Shown here: piece by piece, positions 7,775 through 7,862 of the stretch
Layout of the letters: each line of letters opens with the position of its first letter
Numbering within the stretch: position 1 is the first letter of the stretch
NCBI GenBank assembly: GCA_934533005.1
Contig: CAKTBC010000083.1
Location: forward strand, 1-7,862
Direction of reading: 5' to 3'
DNA: 7,862 bases
Origin: an uncultured Oscillospiraceae bacterium
Lineage (GTDB): Bacteria; Bacillota; Clostridia; Oscillospirales; Oscillospiraceae
Translations under genes and position numbers: made by a program
The notes under the pieces: generated by a model
Seen by the model: only the letters and a program-made list of their open reading frames with translations
What the model was told of the DNA's origin: nothing
Databases searched by the model: none

Positions 7775-7862
7775 AAGAAAATCCGAGAAAACTTGCCGAT
7801 TCCGCTTGACATTCGCCGGAAATTGGGTATAATAACCCTTGCGTTTGCGATATAGCGGGATT
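7775..7862. other. Intergenic tail after addA, no terminator seen
   Basis: From the addA stop to the right edge no coding region or RNA gene can be supported. There is an A-rich stretch (A-runs at 7773-7780 and 7788-7791), then the promoter at 7806-7833. No stem followed by a T-run appears, so addBA transcription may continue into the next gene or end beyond the window. Confidence 0.6.
7806..7833 (+). promoter_or_regulatory. Full-consensus sigma-A promoter for a gene beyond the right edge
   Basis: TTGACA (7806-7811) and TATAAT (7828-7833) are both perfect hexamers, with a 16-base spacer that is one short of the optimum. A-runs upstream could act as an UP element. Transcription would start near 7840, leaving only about 22 transcribed bases in the window, so the target is unknown. 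Perfect hexamers of this kind are typical of highly expressed genes such as those for stable RNAs or ribosomal proteins, which is only a guess here. Confidence 0.8.

Noticed and set aside
7841..7862. Possible start of a tRNA gene just after the right-hand promoter
   Set aside because: The sequence loosely recalls the 5' part of a leucine tRNA (GCGGGATT), but the acceptor would start with T and position 14 would be G instead of the near-invariant A. Too little sequence remains to support it.

Overview
The window is GC-rich (well above 60% by eye), with strong Shine-Dalgarno sites, sigma-A type promoters and an addB-addA operon in place of recBCD. This points to a high-GC member of the Firmicutes, most likely a clostridial lineage such as Oscillospirales. 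That placement is an inference from gene style; there is no rRNA or other marker gene here to fix it.

Layout, left to right. Positions 1-29 hold only the first nine codons of a minus-strand gene that runs off the left edge. Positions 30-143 are intergenic, with that gene's ribosome binding site, a candidate -10 box and a perfect 12-bp GC-rich hairpin. Positions 144-860 (minus) encode a PrsW-family intramembrane metalloprotease. A 117-bp divergent intergenic region (861-977) follows; it appears to hold two back-to-back promoters sharing one palindromic -35 hexamer. Positions 978-4289 (plus) encode AddB and 4280-7774 (plus) encode AddA, with a 10-base overlap. The last 88 bases (7775-7862) carry no gene but contain a full-consensus promoter that must drive something beyond the right edge.

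AddA and AddB form the heterodimeric helicase-nuclease that resects double-strand DNA ends until it meets a Chi site and then hands the 3' strand to RecA. Both subunits look intact: AddA has all the superfamily 1A helicase motifs plus a RecB-type nuclease, and AddB has its Walker A, a second RecB-type nuclease and the four cysteines of the iron-sulfur cluster. The PrsW-like gene has no evident functional link to DNA repair. Its only visible tie to addBA is the shared promoter region.

Nothing here looks like an undescribed multi-gene system. There is no mobile element, CRISPR array or RNA gene. The observations most worth a check are regulatory: the divergent promoters with a common -35, and a terminator-like hairpin whose T-tract faces against the genes on both sides.
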